A program made the translations under genes and the position numbers. DNA of 61,493 bases from Poteriospumella lacustris (lineage: Eukaryota; Sar; Chrysophyceae; Chromulinales; Dinobryaceae): positions 1 to 61,493 of the forward strand of contig SMOI01000195.1 of the NCBI GenBank assembly GCA_008000375.1, written 5' to 3'. Positions 1 to 11,344 of this stretch are shown in pieces. The notes under the pieces were generated by a model. That model did no database searches, was not told where the DNA came from, and worked only from the letters and a program-made list of their open reading frames with translations. Within the stretch, counting starts at the first letter, position 1, and each line of letters starts with the position of its first letter.

Positions 1-180
1 CGACCGCCGCCGCCGTTTCAGCAGCCGCCGCCGTTCGAGCAGCCAGAGCCGCCGTACGGGCGACCGCCGCCGCCGTTCGAGCAGCCGCCGCCGTTCGAGC
101 AGCCAGAGCCGCCGTACGGGCGACCGCCGCCGCCGTTCGAGCAGTCGCCGCCGTTCGAGCAGCCGCCGCCGTTCGAGCAG
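1..180 (+). repeat. 60-bp in-frame tandem repeat
   Basis: Bases 1-60, 61-120 and 121-180 are near copies of one 60-bp unit (20 codons). The third copy is altered in its second half and lacks the PEPPYG part. The unit is itself built from a shorter PPPFEQ repeat. Confidence 0.85.
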
Positions 181-468
181 CCGCCGCTGGTCCGACCGCT
201 GCCACCGAAGCAGCCGCCGGTCGACGGGCTGTCGAAGGCGGAGCGACGCCGGCAGCGGCGGCTGGAGAAGCAGAGCGCGTTCCAGACGACGGCACAGCAG
301 CTGGACGACGAGACGGCGCGCATCGGCCCCGCGCTGCTCGCCGCGGCGGGCGGCGACGTGGACGCGCATCTGCGCGAGCTGACGCAGCGCGCGCCGAGCT
401 TCGCGCAGCCGCCGTTCGCGATCGAGACGCGCGACGTGGAGGAGGGCGAAGTGGTCGAGGACGCGTGA
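1..468 (+). CDS. C-terminal part of a proline-rich repeat protein (5' end outside the window)
   Basis: Frame 1 is open from the first base to a TGA at 466-468 and gives 155 residues; the start codon lies upstream of the window. The first ~60 residues are a repeat of the type RPPPPFEQPPPFEQPEPPYG. A charged stretch follows (KAERRRQRRLEKQ), then a possibly helical region (QLDDETARIGPALLAAAGG), and the acidic end is EEGEVVEDA. The change from repeat to ordered-looking sequence ending at a clean stop supports real coding. I recognise no family. It is convergent with the next gene, whose stop lies about 95 bp away on the other strand. Confidence 0.6.
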   Translation, partial: RPPPPFQQPPPFEQPEPPYGRPPPPFEQPPPFEQPEPPYGRPPPPFEQSPPFEQPPPFEQPPLVRPLPPKQPPVDGLSKAERRRQRRLEKQSAFQTTAQQLDDETARIGPALLAAAGGDVDAHLRELTQRAPSFAQPPFAIETRDVEEGEVVEDA

Positions 469-561
469 GGCGGCGCGGTGAGTTACGCGGCGCTTACGAG
501 GGACGAGGCTATGTACAGACGGACCGGCGCCGCGGGCCACGGGGCGGCGGGGCGGCGGGCG

Positions 562-3403
562 CTAGCTGGGGGCCGAGCGGGTGCTGTGGCGGCTGCTGAC
601 GCGGCGGCTGGGCGGGTCGAAGGGGTGCGCGAAGGGGCCGGCGGGCGGCGCGGCCGCGAGGTTGCGGTGCGGCAGCAGCGGCAGCAGCGGCGGCAGCGAC
701 GCCGACTCGGCGCGCGTCTTCTTCTGCGACGCCGCCGACTGCGCGCTGTGGTACGAGCGCTCGTCGCCGCCGTCGAGCGCCACGCGCCGCGATGCCGCGC
801 CGCGCTGCGCCGACGTCGACCGCTGCTGCTGCTGCTTGCGGCGCGCGAAGTCCTGCAGGTAGCCGGGCGCGGCGTCGAGGTGCGCGTGCGGCAGCGCGAG
901 GTGGTCCTGGCGTACGCTGTACTGCTGCTCGTAGCCGCGCGCGGACGACGCGTCGTCGTTGGCGGCGGCGGCGCGGCGGGGGCCGCGTCGTGCCGCGCGG
1001 CCGCGCGCCACTGCTGCACGATCTCGCGCGGCGACGCTACCGGCGGCGCGACGGCCGGTGCCGGGTCCGCGGCGTGCGCCGACGGCGCGGAGCAGCGCGC
1101 GCGTCCCCCCGCCGCTGCGCCGCCGCGGGCGGAGCGGCGCGGAAGTCACGCGCGCCCCAGCCGAAGGCCTTTTTCTCCTTCGCCTTCTCCGCGTCGACCG
1201 CCGGCGCCGCGGGGCGGGCGCGCGGCGCCGACTGCGCCTTCCGCTCGCCGCCGGCTCCGGCGGCAGCGGCGGCCGCCTGCGGCGCGGCTTTCGCCGGGGA
1301 CGCGGCTTCGGCGAGCGACTGCTGCGCGTCCTGCAGCTGCTGCTGCTTGCGCGTGAGGTCGGCGATCTCCGCGAGCAGCTGGCGCTCGAGCTCCTGCGAC
1401 CGCAGCGGCGCGGCCGTCGCCTTCGGCGCAGCGCCGGCGCCGTGTCGCGCGCCGCCGCCGCGCCGTACTGCGGCTGGCTGTAGACGGCGGACGCCACCGG
1501 CGGCTGCGCGGCGGCTCGCGGGGGCTTCGACGCCGCCGCCTTCGGCGCGCCGCCGCCGTGTCGCGCGGCGTAGCCCTCGACGGAGGCGGCGGACGACGCG
1601 TCGTCGGCCACGCGCGGCGACTGGCGCTGCACCTCCTCCGAAAACGAAATGCGACGCGGCGCGCGGACAACCGCCGCCTCCGCGGCGCCCGAGCCGCGTC
1701 GCGCCGCGGAGGTGGCTCGCGGCTGCGGCTGCGGCTGCTGCGGCGGAGCGCCGCGCGGGGCGCGCCGCCGTCGGAACGGCGACGCGTCGGTGAGCACCGA
1801 CACGTCGTCGTCGACCCGCGACGGCCGCTGAGCCAGCGGCGGCGGCTGCTGTCGCTGTGTGCGCGACTCGCGCGCGAACGAGCGACTCGTCGGCGTCGCG
1901 GTCGGCGTCGGGCGGCGGCTGGCGGCGCGACGGACTGTGCTGCAGACCCATCAGCGCCAGGTTCACCGCGTCGAGGCGGCTCGCGCTGCTGCGCACCGGC
2001 GACTGCGCCGGCGATGGCTGCGGCTGAGCGCGGAAGGCGCTGCCGACGTCCTCCGCGTACAAGCGCTGCAGCTGCGCCAGGCGGTCGCCGGGCGCCGCGC
2101 TCTTCGTCGCCGCCGCAGCTGGCGGCGCCTCCATCGGCACCTGCTGCAGCAGGTCGCGCACGCCGGGCGGGCCGCGCTTGGCAGGCGGCGCTAGCTGCGC
2201 GTCCGCCTTCGGCTGTGCGTTGGGGACGTCGCCCGACGCGTCCGCGTCCTCCGGCGGCCCGCCCTTCTCGGCCGCCATCGCCGCGGTGATCAGCTGCGTC
2301 CGCGGCTGCAGCGGCGCGGCGCGCGGCGCTTGTCGCAGCGGAATGCGACTGCCGGCCGCCGCGGCCGCCTGAGGCGCCGACGAAGCGCCCTTCGATTCAG
2401 CGGCGCCTTTGACGTCGACGACCGCCGCCGCCGCCGCCGCGGTGGCGGTCGATTTCGGCTGCGCCGCCGGTCGCTGCGGCGTCACGACCGGCGGCACGCG
2501 CGCGCTGCCTTTCGGCGGCGTGAGCACTTCGATGTGGTTGGCGGGTCGCAGCGTTGGCGGCTGCGACAGCGGTGGCGGCGCGAGCTGCGTCTTCGCCGGC
2601 GTGTTGGACGGCGCGACGACGGCGCGCGGCGTGGCCAGCACGTCGCGCATCAGGAGGCGGTACTCGAGGCTGTCCTCGAGGCGCTCGTCCTCGTCGGTGT
2701 CCTGCGGCACGTGCCGCGGCGACGGTGTGGAGTCCTTCGCGGCCGAGCCGGGTCGCAGGGGCTGCGATCGGCCGTGGTGCTGCGGCCACGGCACCGTCCC
2801 CGCGGCGCTCAGGCGGTCGGTTTGTCGCCCGAGGTCGAGGCTGTCCGCGACGCCGTCGGCGTCCTCATGTGCCACCAGTCGCGTCCGCCTCTGCATGGCG
2901 GTGTGCGCAGCGATTGGCTGTCGCAGCGTTCCGCTGAGAGAGTCGCGGACGACGTCCTCGTCGACCTCGACGATGCCGCTCAGCTGCAGCGCGCGCTGGC
3001 GCAGCGTCGGCGACGAGTCGCGCTGCAAACTGTCAACCGACGCGTTCAAATCGTTGTAGCTCTCCTCCGTAAGCTCGCTGGTGACTCTTCCGTAACTACC
3101 TCTGCTCTCTTGGAAGGTCGATGGCCCGCTGTTGATGACGATCGGCGCCGACGCGTGCGCCGCGAGCCGGACAGGCGCCTTCTTGACCGCCTGCACCACC
3201 ACGACGTCCCCTGTCGGTGCAAATGTAAGTGCGGGCTTTGAACTGGAGGTGCGTTTGCCATTGCGTCGCTTCCCGCGCTCTTTCTGAAGGAGTTCTTTCG
3301 CAAACACGGCCCGGCCAAGTGACCCCCGAAAGGTCTTTTGAATTAAAACCGCTGCTTCCTCCTCACGTTTCGTCGCCCGATACTGTGGAGGAAAGGAGGG
3401 CAT
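562..3403 (-). CDS. IQ-motif protein with disrupted reading frame
   Basis: The gene starts at ATG 3403. Residues ~15-35 hold an IQ calmodulin-binding motif (AAVLIQKTFRGSLGR), followed by a basic stretch and a long low-complexity Ala/Pro region. The plausible protein does not stay in one frame. It reads in the start frame to about 1870 and in a second frame from about 1860 (VSVLTDASPF, RISFSEEVQR) to about 1480. It returns to the first frame for a coiled coil (SQELERQLLAEIADLTRKQ) and the motif KKAFGWGARDF. Near 1100 it moves to a third frame (SPREIVQQWRAAARHDAA), and near 960 back to the second (ARGYEQQYSV, YLQDFARRKQ) to a TAG at 562-564. A 66-bp phase-compatible intron could explain the switch near 1450. 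The others fall in GC-rich repeats or a six-base homopolymer and look like indels. The cause may be sequencing error or decay. No specific family beyond the IQ motif. Confidence 0.5.
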
Positions 3404-3979
3404 TGTGAAAGAGGAGACTTCTCCCGTTTACTCTTTGAGAAAGGGCGGCGATCTCGTCAAAGGCAACACGAAGAGGCAAAAAAGTGGTTCAAACGGCGCG
3501 TCGATCACAATGGCCGCGAAATCAAGCGAAACGGCGTCGTTCTCTGAAGCCACTTCCTCTGCAGCTCATAGAAATGAGATACCCGCTTGGAGACCGTGTC
3601 CACAGCCTGCGATAGCGTTAACATTGCTTCTATGGCGACCCTGGGACCGGCCGCGGTTCAATTCGCCGCCTCGGCGCCGCCCAAGCGCAACGGTCGCAGC
3701 GAATCCGAAACGCCAATAGAGGTGGTGCACTCAAAATGGTTTCTCGTATATTCAGCTATGGTAAACTAAGCGTATACGAGGTACGTCCTCCCAGTACCGC
3801 GGTGACGGTGGACGCTGCCCCTGGAACACTCGCGTACACCACTGCACTGCTGCAGAACACGGCCGCAGTGCCCTTCTTCATGTATAAATATGTATGCGGT
3901 GCCTGTTCCGAGCCAGCGGCGTGCAGTCGATCAAGTGTTGCGACCAACGCCACTGTCGCTCGTGGAGGCCGTCGGCGAC
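3404..3979. other. Intergenic stretch between the IQ gene start and a doubtful small gene
   Basis: This is the upstream region of the IQ gene. A short plus-strand frame from ATG 3632 (begins MATLGPAAVQFAASAP) runs to 3769, and another starts at 3736. I could not join either to a recognisable protein, so nothing firm is called here. Confidence 0.4.
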
Positions 3980-4369
3980 GATGGCGGTCTTCGTATCGGC
4001 GCAGGGCTTCGTTGGGCCGAAAGCAAAAGGGCAAGCCTAGTATGTAGTGTACACAAGCGACGAAGAGCACGGACGTGACGTACAGTTATGGTTACATCAA
4101 CGGAGAGGACAAAAATGGACCGTTCGAGCGGTGGCAGCCGAGCGGTCCGCAGGTGACATGAAGCAAAATTTCACTGACTTCGAGAAGGAAAAGCTACCTA
4201 GAGGAACACAAAGTGGCGAGATCCAGGCGGGAATAAAAGGAGATGCAAGACAGGGTCTGACAGAGGAGGAGCAGCAAGCCGCTGTACAGATATTCACAGG
4301 CGGAGGCAAAGACGCCCTCTCTCCATTTATTGCACACCACGGCTTCGCCCAAAGTGGTATTGGTGAACT

Positions 4370-4373
<4 letters not shown>
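3980..4373 (+). CDS. Possible small spliced gene, model unresolved
   Basis: A 46-bp candidate intron at about 4040-4085 has a GTATGT donor and a TACAG acceptor. Two readings look protein-like around it. One is ATG 3980 (MAVFVSAQGFVGPKAKGQ) spliced to YGYINGEDKNGPFERWQ, which then hits a stop. The other is a downstream frame (NFTDFEKEKLPRGTQSG, GLTEEEQQAAVQIF) that ends at TAA 4371-4373. They are one base out of register, so either a further intron is missed or there is an indel. The final stop overlaps the REEP stop on the other strand inside TTTAA. No family recognised. Confidence 0.25.
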
Positions 4374-4994
<621 letters not shown>

Positions 4995-5332
4995 TTCAGA
5001 TTATTTTTTCTTGTTGAAAAGGGTCGTGTTGCAATTAACTTCTGTGTCGGCGGTTCCCAATGCTCAATAAATTTTGTCGACTTTCGCTCATTCGCGTCGC
5101 GCGTCGCGAGTCGCGCTTCTCCGTCTCCCAGACAACACCAGAGTCTGAGGGTTCTGTGCTTCTAGAGACTGGGATACTGGGTTTCTGTGCAGCCAGGAGA
5201 GCCGTTTGAATCGCCGCCGTCGTGCGCTGCGGCGGCGTCGTTTGATTTGGCGCGCGACCCTGAGCTGAGGCCGAGCCTTATTCACTTTACACGAAGCCCA
5301 GCAGGCTTATCCATCGACACCCACAATATCAA
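4995..5332. promoter_or_regulatory. Divergent upstream region of REEP and NUF2 copy A
   Basis: This non-coding gap lies between two divergent starts. Near 5199-5209 and 5236-5250 it holds short blocks (GAGCCGTTTGA, CGTCGTTTGATTTGG) that recur upstream of NUF2 copy B at 8883-8893 and 8854-8868 in mirrored order. These may be shared promoter elements or remnants of the duplication. No TATA box is claimed. Confidence 0.4.
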
Positions 5333-5367
5333 TTCGCCGGCTTGGTGTCGACACGACCTCTAGCGAA

Positions 5368-6869
5368 ATGGATGTCTCCATGATGGGCCGCCAGGCGGCC
5401 AACTGGCACTGCTTCTTTCCGAAATTGAAATGGGGCGAAATCACCAAGTGCTTGAACGAGTTGGGCATTTCCATCACGAAGGAAGAGCTGACACACCCCG
5501 AAGATCATAAGGACGCCATCAAAAAGATGTTGGAGGTGCTTGCGGAGATTTGCACCGGCACCTCCCGAGAGGAGTGGTCGCAGCCTGGATTCGCGGGCCT
5601 CAATGCCATCAACTACCCGGAGTTGCACGAGGAGAGCATCCCACACATGAACTCCTTGCGGGCCATCATGAAGATGATGGACGTTTGCGCGGTGTACGAC
5701 TTCGCCATCAAGGACATCGTGTCGCCGAGCGCTGACCGCCTGCTCCGCCAGCTGTCGGGCATCATCAACTTTTGCAAGTTCCGCGAAGAGCGGCTGATGG
5801 TCCTCTCTCAGCTCAACTGCTCTCGTTCTCTGCTGCTGGAAAAGCTGGCGCAGGATCAGGAGAAGAACGACGCACTCAACAATCGACTGACGCTGTTGCG
5901 CAACCAAACGCGAGAAGAGGGCGAGCAGATTCTGGCGCTCGAGACGGACAACCGCGACCTGCAAGCACGCATCAACGAGCTCCGTCGAGAGCTGGAGGCG
6001 GTGGACAGAACGATCGAGCAGAACACCGACGTCTTCGCCAAAGTGTCGCAGAAAGTCGACGAGGCGCGGGAAGCGCTCGACGGTCTGCAGCAGGAGCAGC
6101 GCAAACTGTCGAGCCAGGTGGTCACCAGTCCCGAGAAGTTCCGCAAGCAGATCATCGAGGTGGGCCAAACGCTGCAGCACGAACAGAAGGATGCGAAACA
6201 CGCGGAGAAGAAGGTGCGCGAGCTAATCGCGTGGACGACGAACATCGAGGAGGTGCAGAGCGAGGTGAACCAGGCGCTCGAGGGAATGCAGGAGATCCGC
6301 AGCGAGGTGGAGAAGCAAAAGGCGATCATCATGGAGCTCGATGGTGCGAAGCAGGCGCAGCTCTCCCTGGGCGCGTCGATATCGGAGCTCAATCAGAACA
6401 ACCAGCAGTTCAGTCGACAGGCGACCCGCGCCGAGGAGAAGCTGCAGAGCCTGCGGAAGGCCGCCTCTCAGCGGGCAGAGGACAACCAGCGACACGCAGA
6501 GGCGTTGCACCAACAGCTGGTGGAGGCGGAGAGCTTCCGCGTACAAGTCAAGAGTCGGGCGGAGCGCATGGAAACCGAGGCGCGCAGGGTGGACAAGGAG
6601 TTCGAGGCGGAGTTGGTGGTGATGGAGCAGGTACGTCGTCGTCGCGCTCGCCGCCCTCGTCGGACGATGTCTGACCGGCGTCTGGTCTGTTTCGCGGTGT
6701 GTTTTGTTTGCTACAGGACCTGACGGACATCCAATGTTCGTACCAAAAGCTGGAGCGGAAGGTCGTCCGCCACCTGCAGAACTTCCAGAAGGCCATGGAG
6801 ACGACGGTGGTCGCGGCGAACGAAAACGTCAACGTCCTCCAGTCGACGACGACTCGCGTCGTGGCCTGA
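5368..6869 (+). CDS. NUF2: Kinetochore protein NUF2, copy A
   Basis: Exon 1 is 5368-6630 and exon 2 is 6717-6869, with an 86-bp GT-AG intron in phase 0; the product has 471 residues, a normal NUF2 length. The N-terminal ~150 residues are the NUF2 calponin-homology domain (FPKLKWGEITKCLNELGI, then the stretch around YPELHEESIPHMNSLRAI). The rest is a long coiled coil. NUF2 pairs with NDC80 in the four-subunit complex that links kinetochores to microtubules; the coiled coil joins the SPC24/SPC25 end. The ATG at 5368 begins MDVSMMGRQAANWHCFFPKL and lies 35 bp inside the repeat arm. An identical gene lies convergent downstream. Confidence 0.93.
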
Positions 6870-7282
6870 GGCACAAGCGCGCGCATGGAAGCGCGATAGA
6901 AGTAGAGGGCTGGCACGCGGTGTGGCAGCGGCGGTGGGGCCCGCGTCAACCCCGTGTATTTGTATTTACGATAACTCATCCTCCGCCGATCTCTGTGCGC
7001 CGTTGTTGGTGGCGGTCCTGCGTGTTGGCGTGGGCATACAGACGCAGCATTAAACTCGGACGACATCGTAGAGAGAAAGTGAGCAAACGCGGGAGGCGTT
7101 CGATGCAATGCAAAGAGCAACAGCCCGCCTCAGCGGGACGAACCACACCAACAGCCGCAGTGCAGACGAACGGAAGAGCAACTTAAATACAAATACACGG
7201 GGTTGACGCGGGCCCCACCGCCGCTGCCACACCGCGTGCCAGCCCTCTACTTCTATCGCGCTTCCATGCGCGCGCTTGTGCC

Positions 7283-8784
7283 TCAGGCCACGACGCGAGT
7301 CGTCGTCGACTGGAGGACGTTGACGTTTTCGTTCGCCGCGACCACCGTCGTCTCCATGGCCTTCTGGAAGTTCTGCAGGTGGCGGACGACCTTCCGCTCC
7401 AGCTTTTGGTACGAACATTGGATGTCCGTCAGGTCCTGTAGCAAACAAAACACACCGCGAAACAGACCAGACGCCGGTCAGACATCGTCCGACGAGGGCG
7501 GCGAGCGCGACGACGACGTACCTGCTCCATCACCACCAACTCCGCCTCGAACTCCTTGTCCACCCTGCGCGCCTCGGTTTCCATGCGCTCCGCCCGACTC
7601 TTGACTTGTACGCGGAAGCTCTCCGCCTCCACCAGCTGTTGGTGCAACGCCTCTGCGTGTCGCTGGTTGTCCTCTGCCCGCTGAGAGGCGGCCTTCCGCA
7701 GGCTCTGCAGCTTCTCCTCGGCGCGGGTCGCCTGTCGACTGAACTGCTGGTTGTTCTGATTGAGCTCCGATATCGACGCGCCCAGGGAGAGCTGCGCCTG
7801 CTTCGCACCATCGAGCTCCATGATGATCGCCTTTTGCTTCTCCACCTCGCTGCGGATCTCCTGCATTCCCTCGAGCGCCTGGTTCACCTCGCTCTGCACC
7901 TCCTCGATGTTCGTCGTCCACGCGATTAGCTCGCGCACCTTCTTCTCCGCGTGTTTCGCATCCTTCTGTTCGTGCTGCAGCGTTTGGCCCACCTCGATGA
8001 TCTGCTTGCGGAACTTCTCGGGACTGGTGACCACCTGGCTCGACAGTTTGCGCTGCTCCTGCTGCAGACCGTCGAGCGCTTCCCGCGCCTCGTCGACTTT
8101 CTGCGACACTTTGGCGAAGACGTCGGTGTTCTGCTCGATCGTTCTGTCCACCGCCTCCAGCTCTCGACGGAGCTCGTTGATGCGTGCTTGCAGGTCGCGG
8201 TTGTCCGTCTCGAGCGCCAGAATCTGCTCGCCCTCTTCTCGCGTTTGGTTGCGCAACAGCGTCAGTCGATTGTTGAGTGCGTCGTTCTTCTCCTGATCCT
8301 GCGCCAGCTTTTCCAGCAGCAGAGAACGAGAGCAGTTGAGCTGAGAGAGGACCATCAGCCGCTCTTCGCGGAACTTGCAAAAGTTGATGATGCCCGACAG
8401 CTGGCGGAGCAGGCGGTCAGCGCTCGGCGACACGATGTCCTTGATGGCGAAGTCGTACACCGCGCAAACGTCCATCATCTTCATGATGGCCCGCAAGGAG
8501 TTCATGTGTGGGATGCTCTCCTCGTGCAACTCCGGGTAGTTGATGGCATTGAGGCCCGCGAATCCAGGCTGCGACCACTCCTCTCGGGAGGTGCCGGTGC
8601 AAATCTCCGCAAGCACCTCCAACATCTTTTTGATGGCGTCCTTATGATCTTCGGGGTGTGTCAGCTCTTCCTTCGTGATGGAAATGCCCAACTCGTTCAA
8701 GCACTTGGTGATTTCGCCCCATTTCAATTTCGGAAAGAAGCAGTGCCAGTTGGCCGCCTGGCGGCCCATCATGGAGACATCCAT
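7283..8784 (-). CDS. NUF2: Kinetochore protein NUF2, copy B
   Basis: This is the mirror image of copy A: exon 1 is 8784-7522, the intron is 7521-7436 and exon 2 is 7435-7283. The predicted 471-residue protein is the same. The frame stays open upstream of 8784 for ~70 codons, but that extension lies largely outside the duplicated block and has no match in copy A, so the ATG at 8784 is preferred. Its own upstream sequence (8820 onward) differs from that of copy A, so the two copies may be expressed differently. Both appear intact. Confidence 0.9.
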
Positions 8785-8819
8785 TTCGCTAGAGGTCGTG
8801 TCGACACCAAGCCGGCGAA

Positions 8820-9392
8820 ATGAAATGATCGATATATAGTTAAGCGTCGTCCTCCAAATCAAACGACGTCTGCCGCGGCGGCTCAAACGGCTCTGGAGTA
8901 CCCCACTGCAACCTAGACTCTGGGCGATTTCGAACAACGCCGCCGCCAGCCGAACGGGACATTTGAAATAGTGACTTGAAATGTTGTGAATGAAGGCAAC
9001 CATGGGGTGCCAACAGGAACAGTTTCCAGCAGCTCCATCACATCAACAGTCAAAAGTCGGTCGGCAAGTCACGAGCCAGCGGCATGTCGGCGCGAACGCC
9101 TGCACTCGATGTGAAATAGTCACCATCGCAGCGCACTATTTGTCGGATCCATCAACTCCCAACTCAGCAACATTTTCAGAATCTTCTCCAGCGCCGCAAT
9201 TGTCGACTATCTCTATTTGGCCCGTCTTCGGCCAAACACCTGAACCTGAAGTGTCCGCAAATATCGCACTACAGTTGCCTCTCGCGCTGGAGCAGCTCAG
9301 TCTGCCGGGCAGTGCGCAACTGATTCTGTCGGATTCGGTCGAAGCTCAATGCTCCACTCGTCCCTGTGGTCTGTCCTGAAGTCTTCGTCGTT
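8820..9392. other. Upstream region of NUF2 copy B; no supported gene
   Basis: The part next to the repeat arm retains short blocks shared with the copy A promoter. A plus-strand frame at 8990-9379 (129 codons) has no recognisable domain and no neighbouring exon, so I do not call it. Confidence 0.4.
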
Positions 9393-9608
9393 TCACCGTT
9401 CGACTTCGTCCTCTGAGCGTGCAAGTGTTGTTTCCGCCAGTTGAACGATTTTGATGCGTACGAGTTTCGCCCTCACGGCTACGGATGCGGCGTTTGTCAT
9501 TACAGTGCAGGCGAGAGTAACGACAGCGACGAAAATGGGTATGTACGTCGGAGTTATAAAATGATGTACGCGCGAACAGTGGAAAAGAGACACAGCGGAG
9601 GGAAGCAC
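9393..9608 (-). CDS. Doubtful small single-pass membrane protein
   Basis: This 71-codon frame has a basic/hydrophobic start, one clear hydrophobic segment (ITPTYIPIFVAVVTLACTV) and a charged tail ending EDEVER. The P..YP.F.AV pattern faintly recalls the B12D/NDUFA4-type small mitochondrial membrane proteins, but the similarity is too weak to name it. It sits between NUF2 copy B and PP5. Confidence 0.25.
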   Translation of the reverse strand: MLPSAVSLFHCSRVHHFITPTYIPIFVAVVTLACTVMTNAASVAVRAKLVRIKIVQLAETTLARSEDEVER

Positions 9609-9646
9609 CGGCGGCGGCAGTCGGCGACGAGCCAGCCACGGCGGCT

Positions 9647-11344
9647 CTACAGCGAGAACATGTTGCCGGCGTAGCGCATGGGCGGCACGTTGGGGTGCGG
9701 CGCGGCGACGAACTTGGTGAAGGACGGAGTCATGTCATCGGCGCCGAAGCGAATGTAAGCGCCCTTGTTGCCCATCTGGTCGCAGTAGTTTGGCGCGGAG
9801 AAGACGGTGATGACCTTGCCGCCGTGCTCCTCCTCGTAGCCTTCGTCGCGCACCTCGTGCGACCGGATGACCAACTGCAGGTTGTTTCGCCGCAAGAAAG
9901 CCTCAGTGTAGTCTGGTCCGAAAGAGAAGCCCAGGCCGCGTTTGCTTGGCGCGCGCCCACGTTGCGGTTGCGGGTCCGACCACAGAAGGTCCGACATGAG
10001 GCCGGCCTCCGGAGGCTCGCGGAAGCGGTCCAGCGCCTCGATCTCGCCCAGTGATACGGATGTCAGCGCATTCGGTCCGTCCTCAGGGCCCACGTTGCCG
10101 TTCGTGCTCAGGCCGCCGTGCACGACGAAGACCTTGTTCTCGAGCACAGCGGCGAGCGGCAGCGACTGGAAGAGCTTCGTGAAGAGCTTCATCACCTCGT
10201 TGTCGTACTTGTGCTTCACCTCGCCCTCGAAGCCGTATATCTTGTTCATGTTCTTCGTCTCGTGGTTGCCGCGCAACATGTGGAGCGACGACGGTGCGGA
10301 GAGCTTCAACAAAACCAAAGCGAACACCGTCTCGAAGGAGAACGAGCCGCGGTCGACGTAGTCGCCATTGAACAGGAAAACGTTCTTCTCGGACGGCATG
10401 CCGCCCAGCTCGAAGATGTTCAGCAGATCGTAGTACTGACCGTGGGTGTCGCCGCAAACCGTGAGCGTTCCATCTGTTGGTCATGCAGAGTGAGCGGTGG
10501 TCGCGGCGTAGAAGGCGCCCACAGAAACTTACCGACGGCGTTGGCGGAGTCACGTGGCAGCGCAATACGCAAGAGGGGTGGGAGGCGCTTGAACATGTCG
10601 ATGGCGCGCAGCAGCAGCATCATGACGTACTTCCGGTGGAGGATCTTCTCGGCGCGGAAGTGGTCGAGGACGTCCTGCACGAACTCGGGCGTGACCGGCG
10701 CATCGACCTCGAGGCGCGGGCCATGGTACGATTCCTCCACAGCGATAGAGGCGTAATCTACCGTCGATTCGATCGGAGCGTCCATTTCGATCGCCCTTTG
10801 AAACGCGTCCTCCCGCAGAATCTTCTCGCAGAGTTTGACCTTGGCGGCGGCGTCGGGGTCCTTCGGCACGATGCTGGTCACCGATTTGAAGTCCTTCAAC
10901 GCCGCCTTCAGCTTACCCAGGGCGTAGTTTGCACTGGCACGGCGATAATAGGCCTTGATGTACTTGGGATCCAACCTAACAGTGCATGAGCGATGAGAAC
11001 GACGGTTGGACAGAGAGTGGCAGACGCGCAACGAACTTGATGGCCTCGTTCGCATCGGAAATAGCCTCGCCGTAAGCTTCGAGTTTGATCAGTGCTTGGG
11101 CGCGATTGGAGTAGTAAATGGCATTGGGGTAGAGGGCGATCGCTTCGGAATACTTCAAGGCAGCGAGCGAATACTTCGCGACGGTGAGGAATTTGTTTCC
11201 TTCGTCCTTCAACGCGTTCGCACGCGCAATGGTGACTTCGTCTGGTGGAGCTAAAGGTACCGTGACTGGAGAAGAAGAACCGGGCGATGACGTCTCGGAG
11301 TCAGTGGTTCCAAGTTCCGCGGCGATGTCGACGAGACGGCTCAT
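9647..11344 (-). CDS. PPP5C: Serine/threonine protein phosphatase 5 (TPR-PP5)
   Basis: Three exons (11344-11037, 10975-10533, 10473-9647) with introns of 61 and 59 bp give 525 residues, close to the ~500 of the family. N-terminal TPR repeats (ALKDEGNKFLTVAKYSLAA, YYSNRAQALIKLEAYGEAI, YIKAYYRRASANYALGK) are followed by the metallophosphatase domain. Its metal-binding motifs are GDTHGQ (~258-263), GDYVDRG (~287-293) and LRGNHE (~317-322), with SAPNYCDQMGNKGA near the end. The TPRs of PP5 bind the HSP90 C-terminus and hold the enzyme inactive until released. Internal splice phases (2 and 1) restore uninterrupted PP5 sequence across both junctions. The start MSRLVDIAAELG was taken; an upstream in-frame reading lacks an ATG. 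Confidence 0.93.

Larger units (their letters stand above)
5333..8819. repeat. Large inverted repeat (palindrome) carrying two NUF2 genes
   Basis: Arm 1 is 5333-6968 and arm 2 is 7184-8819, each 1,636 bp, separated by a 215-bp unique spacer (6969-7183). Paired positions sum to 14152 at both ends, so there is no net indel. All overlapping reading frames on both strands translate to the same peptides in the two arms, so nucleotide identity must be close to 100 percent. Identity stops at 5332/8820 on the outside and 6969/7183 on the inside. Beyond the outer edge only short, diverged collinear blocks remain. Confidence 0.95.

Noticed and set aside
5329-6201. 290-codon frames antisense to both NUF2 copies
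   Set aside because: Same antisense shadow in both arms; no domain.
6969-7183. Palindrome spacer as a gene or centromere-like core
   Set aside because: 215 bp of unique sequence without a coding match or repeats; simply the 3' flank between convergent genes.
8785-9003. N-terminal extension of NUF2 copy B to 9003
   Set aside because: Lies largely outside the duplicated block and has no counterpart in copy A; the CH domain starts at ATG 8784.
8990-9379. 129-codon plus-strand frame
   Set aside because: No domain, composition not clearly coding, and it lies in the upstream region of NUF2 copy B.
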